The position numbers and the translations under genes were made by a program. The notes below the pieces were generated by a model. That model worked only from the letters and a program-made list of their open reading frames with translations, did not search any database and was not told where the DNA came from. Positions 1 through 6,375 of a stretch of DNA of 8,355 nt are shown in pieces. The stretch lies in contig CAMTHN010000024.1 of NCBI GenBank assembly GCA_947072265.1, forward strand, positions 1 through 8,355, written 5' to 3'. This DNA comes from an uncultured Clostridia bacterium (GTDB lineage Bacteria; Bacillota; Clostridia; Oscillospirales; Ruminococcaceae). Positions within the stretch are counted from its first letter, which is position 1. Each line of letters starts with the position of its first letter.

Positions 1-33
1 TATTAATACAATATTTTATTAATAAATTAGTAT

Positions 34-76
34 AAAATAAAATCAGACCCATTATAATTGGATCTGATTTTATTTT
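34..76 (-). terminator. Rho-independent terminator of rpsT
   Basis: Arms at 34-50 and 60-76 pair over 17 positions with one G-U wobble around a 9-nt loop. Read on the minus strand, the stem ends in GGGTCTGATTTTATTTT, so the 3' arm supplies its own U-rich tail. It begins 8 nt after the rpsT stop codon. The A-rich 5' side could also terminate transcription arriving from the other direction. Confidence 0.9.
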
Positions 77-84
77 AGCTTAGT

Positions 85-348
85 CTAATCTTTTATAGCA
101 TTAACTCTTTTTGATAGTTGTGATTTTTTTCTAGAAGCACAATTTTTGTGTAAAATACCTTTTGCACAAGCCTTATCGATAGCTTTAATAGCAGAAACTA
201 CCACTACTTTTTTATCAATATCATTATTTAAAATAGCATTATCTGCCTTTTTCATAACAGTTTTTAAATTAGTTCTGATATTTTTATTAATTAAAGTTTT
301 TGCCTTAATTACTTTAACTCTCTTTTTTGCAGATTTAATATTAGGCAT
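85..348 (-). CDS. rpsT: 30S ribosomal protein S20
   Basis: S20 is a primary 16S rRNA-binding protein of the small ribosomal subunit. The 87-residue product starts MPNIKSAKKR, the usual S20 N-terminus. It is very rich in Lys and Arg and carries the conserved C-terminal segment GILHKNCASRKKSQLSKR near residues 62-79, close to the common GIIHKNxAARKKSRL form. Length is typical of the family. The frame is open 19 codons further upstream, but ATG at 348 is chosen because AAGGAGGTG (354-362) lies 5 nt ahead of it and S20 always begins near this point. It is a single-gene transcript, divergent from gpr, with its own terminator. Nothing is unusual apart from the high A+T content shared with its neighbours. 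Confidence 0.97.
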   Translation of the reverse strand: MPNIKSAKKRVKVIKAKTLINKNIRTNLKTVMKKADNAILNNDIDKKVVVVSAIKAIDKACAKGILHKNCASRKKSQLSKRVNAIKD

Positions 349-393
349 ATAAACACCTCCTTTACATAAATAAAAAATAACTGTACACAATAC

Positions 394-418
394 GTAATAC
401 ACCACAGAATAGTATTAC
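394..418 (-). other. Small hairpin in the rpsT 5' leader
   Basis: On the minus strand GTAATAC (412-418) and GTATTAC (394-400) form a perfect 7-bp stem with an 11-nt loop. It lies inside the predicted rpsT leader of about 78 nt, well upstream of the Shine-Dalgarno site. It could be a leader structure, but a 7-bp A/T-rich stem is weak evidence and I know no matching S20 leader family. Confidence 0.3.
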
Positions 419-432
419 TAATAATCTATAAT

Positions 433-461
433 ATGATATCATTATTTCATTTAAAAATCAA
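433..461 (-). promoter_or_regulatory. Predicted SigA promoter of rpsT
   Basis: On the minus strand a -35 box TTGATT (456-461) and a -10 box TATCAT (433-438) are 17 bp apart. A TG one base before the -10 gives an extended -10. Transcription would begin near 426, leaving a leader of about 78 nt. The spacing is ideal and both boxes miss consensus by one or two bases. The DNA is AT-rich, so a chance match remains possible. Confidence 0.6.
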
Positions 462-499
462 TAGTTAAAAAATATATTTAAGTTTAGAGGAGATAAACT

Positions 500-1384
500 A
501 TGGATCTACAAAAAAATATTAGAACTGATTTAGCGATAGAATCATTAGAAATTGCTGGAGAAATTTTGCCAGAGGGTGTTGAAAAAAAAGAGCAAGTTAC
601 AGAAGGTGTTAGAATAACAAAAGTTCATATAAAAAAAGATGTCGCTTCAAGAATTTTAGGTAAACCTATGGGAGATTATATAACAATCGAAACAAATAGC
701 CTCAAAAATGGATCTGAAAATTTTGAAGGAGAAATTTCTGCTATATCCAAAGAAATTTCATCTATGATAGAAAAAGATGGTCTGATTTTAGTTGTTGGAC
801 TTGGAAATATTGATATAACCCCAGATGCACTCGGACCTATAGCAATAAACTCTATTTTAGCTACACGCCATATATCTAAGGAACTTGCTCAAACAATAGG
901 TCTAGAAGGTTTACGTGCAGTCGCTGCAATAACTCCAGGAGTTCTTGGAAAAACAGGTATGGAAACAGCAGAAATTATTTCCTCTATTTGTAAAGAAGTT
1001 TCTCCATCTTGCGTAATAGTAATTGATGCTCTTGCTTCTAAAAGTATTGATAGGCTTGGAAAAACTATACAAATATCCAATACAGGAATTTCTCCTGGAT
1101 CTGGCGTTCAAAATAAGCGTAAAGAACTATCAAAAGAAACTCTAGGAGTTCCAGTAATATCAATAGGTATTCCAACTGTGGTAGATATGACAACAATTGC
1201 TTTTGATCTTTTAGGAGATAGTAATAAAAATGAAAAAGTTTCTACTAGAGGAAAAACTTTAATGGTTACGCCTAGAGAGATTGATACAATAGTTAAACAA
1301 TCTTCTAAATTTATATCAATTGCTATAAACAAAGCTCTACAACCTACACTTTCTATACAAGAAATAGAAGGACTTGCTATATAA
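500..1384 (+). CDS. gpr: Germination protease Gpr (spore endopeptidase, family A25)
   Basis: Gpr cuts the small acid-soluble proteins that coat spore DNA, starting their breakdown at germination. It is made in the forespore as a zymogen. The 294-residue product has the family's signature blocks: VVGLGNIDITPDALGP (98-113), TPGVLGKTGMET (145-156), VIVIDALASKS (172-182), ISPGSGVQNKRKELSKETLGVPVI (197-220) and SIGIPTVVD (221-229). Asp109 and Asp176 fall where the proposed catalytic aspartates of the Bacillus enzyme sit. The N-terminus reads NIRTD-LAIE; by analogy with B. megaterium Gpr, autocleavage would follow Asp10, giving a 10-residue propeptide against 15. The protein is clearly shorter than the roughly 370-residue Bacillus enzymes, as clostridial versions tend to be. 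AGAGGAGA at 486-493 supports the ATG start. spoIIP follows 75 nt downstream. Confidence 0.96.
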   Translation: MDLQKNIRTDLAIESLEIAGEILPEGVEKKEQVTEGVRITKVHIKKDVASRILGKPMGDYITIETNSLKNGSENFEGEISAISKEISSMIEKDGLILVVGLGNIDITPDALGPIAINSILATRHISKELAQTIGLEGLRAVAAITPGVLGKTGMETAEIISSICKEVSPSCVIVIDALASKSIDRLGKTIQISNTGISPGSGVQNKRKELSKETLGVPVISIGIPTVVDMTTIAFDLLGDSNKNEKVSTRGKTLMVTPREIDTIVKQSSKFISIAINKALQPTLSIQEIEGLAI

Positions 1385-1404
1385 TATTTTACTATAATAT
1401 TTTA
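1380..1404 (+). repeat. 12-bp direct repeat after gpr
   Basis: TATAATATTTTA occurs at 1380-1391, covering the gpr stop codon, and again at 1393-1404, one base further on. The second copy contains the -35 element of the candidate SigE promoter. It may be simple low-complexity duplication; I infer no function. Confidence 0.5.
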
Positions 1405-1423
1405 TTTTCTTTTTTCATATATA
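1395..1423 (+). promoter_or_regulatory. Candidate SigE promoter of spoIIP
   Basis: TAATATT (1395-1401) matches the SigE -35 consensus KMATATT. Fourteen bases later CATATATA (1416-1423) matches the -10 consensus CATACANT at six of the seven specified positions if C or T is allowed at the fifth. SigE control of spoIIP in the mother cell is established in Bacillus, so a promoter here would be expected. The region is almost entirely A and T, which makes chance matches easy. Confidence 0.4.
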
Positions 1424-1459
1424 TTTATAGAATATATAAACCGATAAACGGAGGATACT

Positions 1460-2611
1460 ATGATAAAAAGAAAAAAAAGAAATATTAAAATAATAAATAT
1501 AAAAAAAATATTTAAGTATTCTTTTCCTGTCATCTTAACTGTTTTAATAGCATTCATTATAAAACAATCAATACCTAATATGTTTAATATTATCAAAAAC
1601 ACGGCTATCATTTCGGCTGCATTATCCCTTCCAGAAGGAGGAGCACATATTATAACTAATGGTAAAGAAATAAGAAATAGTTTAAAAAATAATAATATAG
1701 AAAAAGAAAATATAGATAATCAAGATGAAAATATTGAAGCAAATTCTGATTCTGATACACCGATAGAAACTATACAATCTAAAGATACACACACCCCACC
1801 TGAAGGATCTGGAATTATAGATAGAAAAACTTTGAAAGCCGGAACAACACCAAATTTTTTAGAACTTTCTAAAAATTCATATTTGAAAAATTTAACAAAA
1901 CTCCCCATAGAAAATATAAAAAAAGTTATAAATTCTCCACCATCGTTTATTCTTAAAAATACACCTGATCCTCAAGTTTTAATAATATCTACACATGCTA
2001 CAGAGTCATACCAACCTACAACAGAAAAATGGTATGATCCTGCTTATAATTCTAGATCTAGAGACAATTCTCAAAATGTAACACTTGTTGCAGAAACTAT
2101 GTCTAAAGAGATAGAAAAACAAAATATAGGAGTTATAATTGATAAAACACATCATGACTATCCATCTTACAATGGATCATATAATAGATCAGAAAATACT
2201 ATAAAAAAATATCTAAAACAATATCCTTCAATAAAGGTTGTTTTAGATATACATAGGGATGCAATAGAAAATGGCGAAAAGAAAATACGAACAGCCCCAA
2301 TAGCTACTATAGATGGAAAAAATGCGGCTCAAATAATGCTTATTTCTGGTGCAGATGATGGAAAAATGGGATACCCAAACTATATGGAAAATTTAAAATT
2401 TAGCATAAATTTACAAAATCAAATATCTAAAGACTATCCTGATTTAGCAAGACCAATGTCATTTTCATATAAAAAATATAATCAACATCTAACTACTGGA
2501 TCAGTTTTAATAGAGATGGGTGGCCATGGAAATAGTCTTGAAGAAGCTTTATATGCCGGTGAATTAGTTGGAAAATCTCTAGCTAATCTATTAAAAACAC
2601 TTATAAAATAA
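1460..2611 (+). CDS. spoIIP: Stage II sporulation protein P, peptidoglycan amidase/endopeptidase
   Basis: SpoIIP works with SpoIID and SpoIIM to degrade septal peptidoglycan and drive engulfment of the forespore. The 383-residue product has a very basic N-terminus and one membrane segment at about 21-35 (SFPVILTVLIAFIIK). A low-complexity Asn/Glu/Lys linker covers about 65-125, and the SpoIIP catalytic domain runs from about 170 to 383. The domain shows VLIISTHATESYQP (173-186, with His179 and Glu182), NGSYNRSENTIKKYL (238-252), the hallmark VVLDIHRDAI (260-269, with His265) and VLIEMGGHGNSLEEAL (349-364, with Glu352). These His and Glu residues are the likely zinc ligands and catalytic residues. 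Many relatives read HTH in the first motif; here the first His is Ser and His179 is kept. GGAGG at 1450-1454 supports the start. SpoIID and SpoIIM are not in the window. Confidence 0.95.
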   Translation: MIKRKKRNIKIINIKKIFKYSFPVILTVLIAFIIKQSIPNMFNIIKNTAIISAALSLPEGGAHIITNGKEIRNSLKNNNIEKENIDNQDENIEANSDSDTPIETIQSKDTHTPPEGSGIIDRKTLKAGTTPNFLELSKNSYLKNLTKLPIENIKKVINSPPSFILKNTPDPQVLIISTHATESYQPTTEKWYDPAYNSRSRDNSQNVTLVAETMSKEIEKQNIGVIIDKTHHDYPSYNGSYNRSENTIKKYLKQYPSIKVVLDIHRDAIENGEKKIRTAPIATIDGKNAAQIMLISGADDGKMGYPNYMENLKFSINLQNQISKDYPDLARPMSFSYKKYNQHLTTGSVLIEMGGHGNSLEEALYAGELVGKSLANLLKTLIK

Positions 2612-2638
2612 AAAAGGAATCTTAAAAGATTCCTTTTT
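2611..2638. terminator. Bidirectional terminator between spoIIP and rnpB
   Basis: AAAAAGGAATCTT (2611-2623) and AAGATTCCTTTTT (2626-2638) are a perfect 13-bp inverted repeat with T runs on both outer sides in the respective directions. The innermost pairs must open to give a normal loop. The repeat overlaps the last base of the spoIIP stop codon and touches the 3' end of rnpB, so one hairpin probably ends both convergent transcripts. Confidence 0.92.
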
Positions 2639-2985
2639 AGACTAAACCTATAAGCCGAGTTCTGTCAAGCATAGTAATCTATCTAGAAATTTTGTCGCCA
2701 AAATTCTTAAGCCACCTTTCTGAACTCGCCGAACAAGCTAATATCGTTCAATTTGGTGTTGCATCTAGCAGGGTTTACATAGCAGTATAGTCTCCTATAC
2801 TCTGGTGAGCTCTTACCTCACCGTTCCATCCTTACCATTTTATATAAAAATATAAAATGGCGGTATATTTCTGTTGCACTATCCCTAGAGTCGCCTCTGG
2901 CTGCCGTTAGCAGCTGCTAAGTTCTTTGATGCTCGGACTTTCCTCATATATGAAAAATCATACATGCTACTACACAGTTTACTCT
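2639..2985 (-). ncRNA. rnpB: RNase P RNA component, probably A-type
   Basis: This is the catalytic RNA that trims the 5' leaders of tRNA precursors. Universal core segments read on the minus strand: GAGGAAAGTCC (2935-2945), GATAGTGCAACAGAAA, GGTAAGAGCTCACC and GACAGAACTCGGCTTATAG (2648-2666). The ends pair as stem P1: AGAGTAAACT (2976-2985) with GGTTTAGTCT (2639-2648), nine of ten positions. A 9-bp P3-like hairpin (CATGTATGA with TCATATATG) and an 11-bp hairpin of mostly A-U pairs at 2835-2860, likely P12, are visible. GGTGGCTTAAG near 2706-2716 resembles the L15 region whose GGU binds the tRNA CCA end. The order of elements follows the E. coli RNA more than the B. subtilis B-type, as in many Clostridia. 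The predicted transcription start coincides with the P1 5' end. Exact ends are inferred. Confidence 0.96.
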
Positions 2986-2986
2986 T

Positions 2987-3047
2987 TTAAAATTATATAA
3001 GATTTTATATAATCTGTCAACTTTTACAAAATCTTATATAATTTTAA
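2987..3047. repeat. Perfect 20-bp inverted repeat around the rnpB promoter
   Basis: The arms 2987-3006 (TTAAAATTATATAAGATTTT on the plus strand) and 3028-3047 are exact reverse complements, separated by 21 bp. One arm contains the rnpB -10 box, the -35 box lies in the loop, and the other arm overlaps the rrf2 stop codon (3044-3046). A nested palindrome, ATTATATAA (2992-3000) and TTATATAAT (3005-3013), shares the same half-site. As RNA it could form a long A-U hairpin at the end of the rrf2 transcript; as DNA it could be an operator. Confidence 0.8.
2992..3020 (-). promoter_or_regulatory. Perfect consensus SigA promoter of rnpB
   Basis: On the minus strand TTGACA (3015-3020) and TATAAT (2992-2997) are separated by exactly 17 bp (2998-3014). 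Both hexamers match consensus at every position. The expected start, about 7 nt downstream at 2985, is exactly where P1 of RNase P RNA begins, so there would be no 5' leader to remove. Confidence 0.9.
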
Positions 3048-3445
3048 TCAATAAGTTGATCAATAGTTACAGACTCTAATTTTGATAATAAATCATTAGC
3101 TATATCCAAAAATACAATTTTAGCTTTACAACATTCAGCACCCCTTGGATGACTACAATTATGCGATTTATTTAAACACCTACTAAACACAAAATTATCA
3201 TCCACCGACTCTATAACTTCTTTCATATTTATATTTTCTTTCTTTTTATCAAGCTCATATCCTCCTAAAACACCTTTATATGATTTAATTATCCCTGATT
3301 TTACAAGCTTACGAAGTATTTTAAGGGAAAACCGTAATGTAACTCCTGTATTTTGAGATATACTTTTAGCATCTTTTCTTGATTTATTTTCTGCTAAAAA
3401 AACTATAATACGTATAGCATAATCAGACTCTAGTGTTAATTGCAT
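3044..3445 (-). CDS. Rrf2-family transcriptional regulator with cysteine cluster
   Basis: Rrf2 proteins are dimeric winged-helix DNA-binding regulators; many carry an Fe-S cluster and sense iron-sulfur status, nitric oxide or redox state, while others bind small molecules. The 133-residue product starts MQLTLESDYAIRIIVFLAEN. Its helix-turn-helix and wing cover about 25-66, ending in the typical KGVLGGYEL (57-65). Cys90, Cys97, Cys105 and Cys106 lie in the usual cluster loop. Asp8 matches the Asp that helps bind the cluster in Streptomyces NsrR, so an NsrR/IscR-like sensor is possible but not proven. Start: ATG at 3445 has AAGAGGTG 8 nt upstream; the in-frame GTG at 3454 overlaps that site and is rejected. 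It follows sigA by 33 nt as the apparent last protein gene of the operon, and its stop codon lies in the repeat upstream of rnpB. Its target genes are unknown. Confidence 0.9.
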   Translation of the reverse strand: MQLTLESDYAIRIIVFLAENKSRKDAKSISQNTGVTLRFSLKILRKLVKSGIIKSYKGVLGGYELDKKKENINMKEVIESVDDNFVFSRCLNKSHNCSHPRGAECCKAKIVFLDIANDLLSKLESVTIDQLID

Positions 3446-3453
3446 AAATTTCA

Positions 3454-3461
3454 CACCTCTT
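3454..3461 (-). promoter_or_regulatory. Ribosome binding site deciding the rrf2 start
   Basis: AAGAGGTG on the minus strand ends 8 nt before ATG at 3445. The upstream in-frame GTG at 3454 overlaps its last base and could not be served by it. Confidence 0.8.
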
Positions 3462-3478
3462 ATTCTCTTAAACTAATA

Positions 3479-4564
3479 TTAATCTAAAAAATCTTTAAGT
3501 CTTTTACTTCTACTTGGATGTCTTAGTTTTCTAAGGGCTTTTGCCTCTATCTGTCTTATACGTTCCCTTGTAACATTAAATTCTTTTCCAACTTCTTCTA
3601 ATGTTCTAGATCTTCCATCTTGTAAACCAAATCGTAAGCGTAAAACTTTTTCTTCTCTCTCTGTTAAAGTCCCTAACACATCACATAATTGCTCTTTTAA
3701 AAGTGTATGTGAAGCTGCTTCTGCAGGAGCAGGAGCATCATCATCAGGAATAAAATCTCCTAAATGACTATCCTCTTCTTCTCCAATTGGTGTTTCTAAA
3801 GAAACTGGCTCTTGTGCAACTCTTATAATCTCTCTAACTTTATCTAATGGCATGTCTAACTCTTTTGAAACTTCTTCTGGAGTTGGTTCATGTCCATTTT
3901 TATGTAACAAATGACTACTAACTTTTTTAACTTTATTAATTGTTTCAACCATATGTACAGGAATTCTAATAGTTCTCGCTTGATCTGCAATAGCCCGTGT
4001 TATAGCCTGTCTTATCCACCATGTCGCATATGTAGAAAATTTAAACCCTTTAGTATAATCAAATTTTTCAACAGCTTTTATAAGTCCCAAATTTCCCTCT
4101 TGAATTAGATCTAAAAACTGCATACCTCTCCCAACATATCTTTTAGCAATACTTACAACTAATCTCAAATTTGCCTCAGAAAGTCTTTTTCTTGAATATT
4201 GATCTCCCATAGACATTTTTGTAGCTAAAAATATTTCTTCGTCTGCTGTTAAAAGAGGAACTCTACCAATCTCTTTAAGATAGACTTTAACAGGATCATC
4301 TATATTAACACCATCTGTATAAAGAGTTGATTCCACCTCTCCTACTGTTGTTCTACCCGTTAAAAAACTAACCTCTTCTTGATTTCCTTCTTCTACAATT
4401 TCAATTCCTGCATTTTCTAAAGATTCGTATAATTTTTCAATCTGCTCTACATCGAATTCCAGCTCTTCAATAGAATCAGATATCTGCTTAGTTGTAACTC
4501 TTCCTTTACCCTTTGCTAAATCTACCATCTCTGTTAAAACGCATTTTTTTTCTACTATACCCAT
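3479..4564 (-). CDS. sigA: Housekeeping RNA polymerase sigma factor SigA (RpoD)
   Basis: This primary sigma factor directs RNA polymerase to -35/-10 promoters. The 361-residue product has a short region 1.1 (about 1-60) and region 1.2 (DDPVKVYLKEIGRVPLLT, 89-106). Region 2 covers about 125-205, with NLRLVVSIAKRYVGRGMQFLDLIQEGN (132-158) and the -10-reading and melting segment YATWWIRQAITRAIADQARTIR (179-200). Region 3 begins with IPVHMVETINK (201-211). Region 4 (300-361) ends in the -35-binding helix-turn-helix TLEEVGKEFNVTRERIRQIEAKALRKLR (321-348). The short length, without the long E. coli insertion, is normal for Firmicutes. Start: ATG at 4564 has GGAG 9 nt upstream; the in-frame ATG at 4579 has only AGG directly against it. 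It lies 27 nt after dnaG, the classic primase-sigma pair. The consensus rnpB promoter is a plausible target. Confidence 0.97.
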   Translation of the reverse strand: MGIVEKKCVLTEMVDLAKGKGRVTTKQISDSIEELEFDVEQIEKLYESLENAGIEIVEEGNQEEVSFLTGRTTVGEVESTLYTDGVNIDDPVKVYLKEIGRVPLLTADEEIFLATKMSMGDQYSRKRLSEANLRLVVSIAKRYVGRGMQFLDLIQEGNLGLIKAVEKFDYTKGFKFSTYATWWIRQAITRAIADQARTIRIPVHMVETINKVKKVSSHLLHKNGHEPTPEEVSKELDMPLDKVREIIRVAQEPVSLETPIGEEEDSHLGDFIPDDDAPAPAEAASHTLLKEQLCDVLGTLTEREEKVLRLRFGLQDGRSRTLEEVGKEFNVTRERIRQIEAKALRKLRHPSRSKRLKDFLD

Positions 4565-4573
4565 TATAATAAT

Positions 4574-4577
4574 CTCC
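4574..4577 (-). promoter_or_regulatory. Ribosome binding site deciding the sigA start
   Basis: GGAG on the minus strand lies 9 nt before ATG at 4564 and overlaps the alternative ATG at 4577-4579. This favours the shorter reading, which begins MGIVEKK. Confidence 0.7.
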
Positions 4578-4591
4578 ATCCTATATAAAAT

Positions 4592-6346
4592 TTATATTGA
4601 TTTTTCTTTTAAATTAATATAAAAATCTCTCAACTTATCTGGATCCATATTAATAATATCTTCTTTTGTCATCCTTTGTTTATATCTAACCAAGATGTCA
4701 ATATAGTCATACATTTCTTCTTTTTTATTAGAAATAATATCAAATTTAACCAATATACTTGAAAAATATTCTTTTTCTTTTTCAGAAAAATTTTTAGATA
4801 AAAGAGAAAAATCCATATTTCCTCCCTTTGCTGAAAGGTCACATATACTAGAAAATATTTTTTTATCTATAGCTAATATAAAATCATCTATAGTTATATT
4901 TGATAACACATCATTTAAGTTATTAGAATTTTTAAGTATAAACGCTATAATTCCTTGTTCTGCTTTTATTTCTCTTAAAAAATGTTCATTTCCTCTAATA
5001 AAAGTATCGGTATTAAATCTACTTAAATTGGTTAATTTTCTATATTGATGTTTTTTCTTCTTAAAAATATTTGACTTTATAACCTTATTAACTTGAGATG
5101 TTATTATATCTTTACTTATATTAGTATCTCTACTAATACGCAACACATAGACATCTCTTTCTATTTCATTTTTTATTCTAGATAGTAAAATTATAACTTG
5201 TTTTATATAATCAGAAACACCCTGATCTGTATCCATATCTATAGATTTTTTTAATTTAGAGATTTCAAAATCGGTAATATTTTGCGAATCTTTAATAATT
5301 ATAGAAAATCTATCAGAACCATATTTTTTTATATATTCATCAGGATCTTTACAGTCTTTTAAATCTATTATATTTACATCTAATCCAACTTCTGTCAATA
5401 GATTGGATGCTTTAATGCCAGCAATTTGTCCCGCCTTATCAGAATCATATCCAATTATCACTTTTTTTGAATATCTAGAAATTAATATTGCTTGTTCTGA
5501 AGTTAATGATGTTCCCAAAGTTGCTACAACATTTTTAAAACCGTGTTGATATAAAGATATAGCATCTAGATACCCTTCTACAAGAACTACCGTTTTGTCT
5601 ATATGTTTTTTTGCAAAATTCATAGAAAAAAGATTTTTGCTTTTTTTAAAAATAATAGTGTCTGAAGAATTTAAATATTTCGGCTTAGTATCATCTAAAA
5701 CCCTTCCTCCAAAAGCAATAATATTTCCTCTTATATCTATAATAGGAAATATTATTCTATCACGAAATTGATCATAATAGCTTCCTTTTTGGCTTTTAGA
5801 AACAACACCAGCTTGATACATATCAAAAATTTTATATTTTTTTAATTTAAGATAATCTAATAAACTAGACCAACTATCCAATGCATATCCAATTCCATAT
5901 TTTTTTATTATATTAACAGAAAATCCTCTATTTAAAAGATAATTTCTAGCTTTTTTTCCATATTCACTCTTTAAATTCTGATGAAAAAATTTAGCTGTAT
6001 CTATATTTATATTCCTAATTATATTTTTAGTTTCTATTTCTTGATTATCCTTATCGGATATATCAAAAGTAATACCACCAATTTCACAAAGATATTTTAC
6101 AGATTCTATATATCCAAGATTTTCCACCTTCATAATAAAAGAAAAAATATCTCCCCCAACAGCACAACCAAAACAATAAAACGACTGTGTGTCAGAATAA
6201 ATAACCATAGAAGGCGTTTTTTCAGAATGGAATAGGCAGATACATTTATTATTTTTACCATCTCTTTTTAAAATAGTGTATTTAGAAATCATATCTTCTA
6301 TATTTATCTTTGATTTTATCTCCATTATAAGACTATCTGATATCAT
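4592..6346 (-). CDS. dnaG: DNA primase DnaG
   Basis: Primase makes the RNA primers that start lagging-strand DNA synthesis, recruited by the replicative helicase. The 584-residue product has the three usual parts. The N-terminal CHC2 zinc ribbon uses Cys37, His40, Cys58 and Cys61 (CLFH, then CFGC, with 17 residues between). The RNA polymerase core contains YDQFRDRIIFPIIDIRGNIIAFGGR (191-215) and TKPKYLNSSDT (220-230), followed by a Toprim fold with VVLVEGYLDAISLY (253-266, Glu257) and VIIGYDSDKAG (296-306, Asp301 and Asp303). A less conserved helical C-terminal part (about 420-584) should bind the helicase. Length is normal (B. subtilis about 600). The start is set by GGGGGTG (6356-6362) 9 nt upstream; an internal ATG at 6325 has no such site. 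It sits 29 nt after dgt and 27 nt before sigA, in the macromolecular synthesis arrangement without rpsU. Confidence 0.97.
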   Translation of the reverse strand: MISDSLIMEIKSKINIEDMISKYTILKRDGKNNKCICLFHSEKTPSMVIYSDTQSFYCFGCAVGGDIFSFIMKVENLGYIESVKYLCEIGGITFDISDKDNQEIETKNIIRNINIDTAKFFHQNLKSEYGKKARNYLLNRGFSVNIIKKYGIGYALDSWSSLLDYLKLKKYKIFDMYQAGVVSKSQKGSYYDQFRDRIIFPIIDIRGNIIAFGGRVLDDTKPKYLNSSDTIIFKKSKNLFSMNFAKKHIDKTVVLVEGYLDAISLYQHGFKNVVATLGTSLTSEQAILISRYSKKVIIGYDSDKAGQIAGIKASNLLTEVGLDVNIIDLKDCKDPDEYIKKYGSDRFSIIIKDSQNITDFEISKLKKSIDMDTDQGVSDYIKQVIILLSRIKNEIERDVYVLRISRDTNISKDIITSQVNKVIKSNIFKKKKHQYRKLTNLSRFNTDTFIRGNEHFLREIKAEQGIIAFILKNSNNLNDVLSNITIDDFILAIDKKIFSSICDLSAKGGNMDFSLLSKNFSEKEKEYFSSILVKFDIISNKKEEMYDYIDILVRYKQRMTKEDIINMDPDKLRDFYINLKEKSI

Positions 6347-6375
6347 ATCCTAAAACACCCCCATAAAAACTATGC

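Noticed and set aside
1..33. AT-rich left edge with short palindromes such as TATTAATA
   Set aside because: Too short and low in complexity to assign; the neighbouring gene is outside the window.
146..352. Plus-strand open frame with a hydrophobic product opposite rpsT
   Set aside because: It is the antisense shadow of the Lys-rich S20 gene, where Lys codons read backwards give Phe and Leu. No family resemblance and no Shine-Dalgarno site.
405..440. Possible SigF/SigG promoter for gpr (GAATA or GTATT with TATGATA)
   Set aside because: The -35-like and -10-like elements are not separated by the expected spacing, so I cannot support a forespore promoter although one is expected from Bacillus.
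889..1332. Three minus-strand open frames inside gpr
   Set aside because: They lie wholly within a well-supported conserved gene and show no recognisable protein or translation signals.
1402..1611. Minus-strand open frame of 69 codons with a membrane-like sequence, extending from the gpr-spoIIP gap into spoIIP
   Set aside because: It overlaps the spoIIP start and membrane segment in antisense. Its hydrophobicity follows from reading A-rich DNA backwards.
1720..1908. Minus-strand open frame inside spoIIP
   Set aside because: Antisense shadow of the low-complexity linker, with no family features.
3911..4108. Plus-strand open frame inside sigA
   Set aside because: Antisense to the highly conserved regions 2 and 3 of the sigma factor; composition is unnatural for a protein.
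5981..6235. Plus-strand open frame of 84 codons inside dnaG
   Set aside because: Lies antisense to the N-terminal part of primase, including most of the zinc ribbon, with no Shine-Dalgarno site and no recognisable domain.
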